Below, piece after piece: positions 19,101 to 19,328 of a DNA stretch of 19,328 nt (position 1 is the first letter of the stretch; every line of letters begins with the position of its first letter). The notes beneath the pieces are model-generated. The model did not search any database. It was not told the origin of the DNA and saw only the letters and a program-made list of their open reading frames with translations. The DNA comes from Chrysochromulina tobinii (lineage: Eukaryota > Haptophyta > Prymnesiales > Chrysochromulinaceae). The translations under genes were made by a program, and so were the position numbers. Location: contig JWZX01000104.1 of the NCBI GenBank assembly GCA_001275005.1, positions 1 to 19,328 of the forward strand. The letters run 5' to 3'.

Positions 19101-19328
19101 ATCGCGACACCATCTGCAACGGCGTGCGCAACGACGCGAAGCAGGCGGGCTACATGGACGCGAAGGAGCAGCTCTGGGAGTTTTTCATCAACCGCGTGCG
19201 CGCACTGCTGCACATTTGCTTGTGCATGTCGCCCGTCGGTGACAAGATGCGCAACCGGTGCCGCAAGTTCCCGGCGCTCACGTCCTGCACGACGTGCGAC
19301 TGGTTCTTCAACTGGCCCCAGCAGGCGC
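10185..19328 (+). CDS. Axonemal outer-arm beta-type dynein heavy chain, 3' truncated by window edge
   Basis: Exons 10185-10799 and 10922 to beyond the right edge give about 3007 residues of an expected 4500 or so. It is the force-generating ATPase of the flagellar outer arm. The N-terminus (RIDFLRDRIVQLLKCKPELF, then KKKAIFAMKL) resembles beta-type tails (DNAH9/11/17, Chlamydomonas ODA4). Residues about 200-800 are the DHC_N1 tail, and about 1250-1650 the linker. AAA1 has Walker A GPAGTGKT (1861-1868) and Walker B CFDEFNR (about 1911). AAA2 has GTAGAAKS (2153-2160) and LDGDID. AAA3 has GNSGSAKT (2496-2503) and YFIDDFNMP. AAA4 has GVGGSGKQS (2844 on). The window stops inside late AAA4 (SPVGDKMRNRCRKFPAL), so the stalk, AAA5-6 and C-terminus are missing. 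AAA3 features such as LEKKTG..GPPG.KKL and MQRHFC favour beta over gamma type. ATG 10185 begins a family-like N-terminus. Confidence 0.94.
10800..10921 (+). other. Intron 1 of the dynein heavy chain gene
   Basis: GT-AG intron of 122 bp, phase 0. The donor GTGCGC follows MWTERINT and the acceptor CACCCACGCAG precedes SLNRDPDSVFG. Its sequence is pyrimidine-rich, with CCGCTGCCGCCGCTCCC-like runs and a C9 run near 10855-10863. Splicing moves the frame from the one used in exon 1 to the one that stays open for the next 8.4 kb. Confidence 0.82.

Noticed and set aside
1-19328. tRNA, rRNA, CRISPR array, transposase or viral gene
   Set aside because: No cloverleaf with a T-arm motif, no spaced direct repeats and no transposase, integrase or polymerase motifs were seen on either strand. 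All sizeable coding regions are accounted for by host-type eukaryotic genes.

Overview
This window is nuclear DNA from a flagellated, intron-poor, GC-rich unicellular eukaryote. The evidence is an axonemal dynein heavy chain, a mitochondrial adrenodoxin reductase, an endosomal SM protein (VPS45), GT-AG spliceosomal introns and strong G/C bias at third codon positions. A high-GC alga (haptophyte, pelagophyte or similar) is the best guess. Nothing here fixes the lineage.

Layout, left to right. Positions 1-400 hold no gene I can defend. On the minus strand are FDXR (401-1897) and an unrecognised coiled-coil, poly-glycine protein (1986-3866). The latter is divergent from a plus-strand, three-exon, membrane-anchored calpain-like protease (3937-6062). 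Next on the plus strand is a two-exon gene for a secreted or lysosomal GILT-like thiol reductase (6359-7068). It converges on minus-strand VPS45 (7847-9718). VPS45 is divergent, across 466 bp, from a plus-strand outer-arm beta-type axonemal dynein heavy chain (10185 to beyond the right edge) that is interrupted by a single intron in the visible part.

The standout is the GILT-like gene. Its reading frame has an in-frame TGA exactly where the first cysteine of the CPGC redox motif should be, giving U-P-G-C. A stem-loop with the hallmarks of a eukaryotic SECIS element (ATGAC / CGAG quartet, 12-nt spacing, AAA at the 5' side of the apical loop, flanking lower helix) begins about 60 nt after the stop, with the ATGA core 74 nt after it. 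Two independent signals therefore point to a selenoprotein in the GILT family, which ordinary gene callers would truncate or miss.

The genes are functionally unrelated housekeeping and cell-biology genes: mitochondrial electron transfer, proteolysis at a membrane, lysosomal thiol chemistry, endosomal SNARE control and flagellar motility. I see no operon, no mobile element, no tRNA or rRNA and no CRISPR. Intergenic gaps are short (roughly 70-780 bp), and two of the gene pairs are divergent with probable shared promoter regions.
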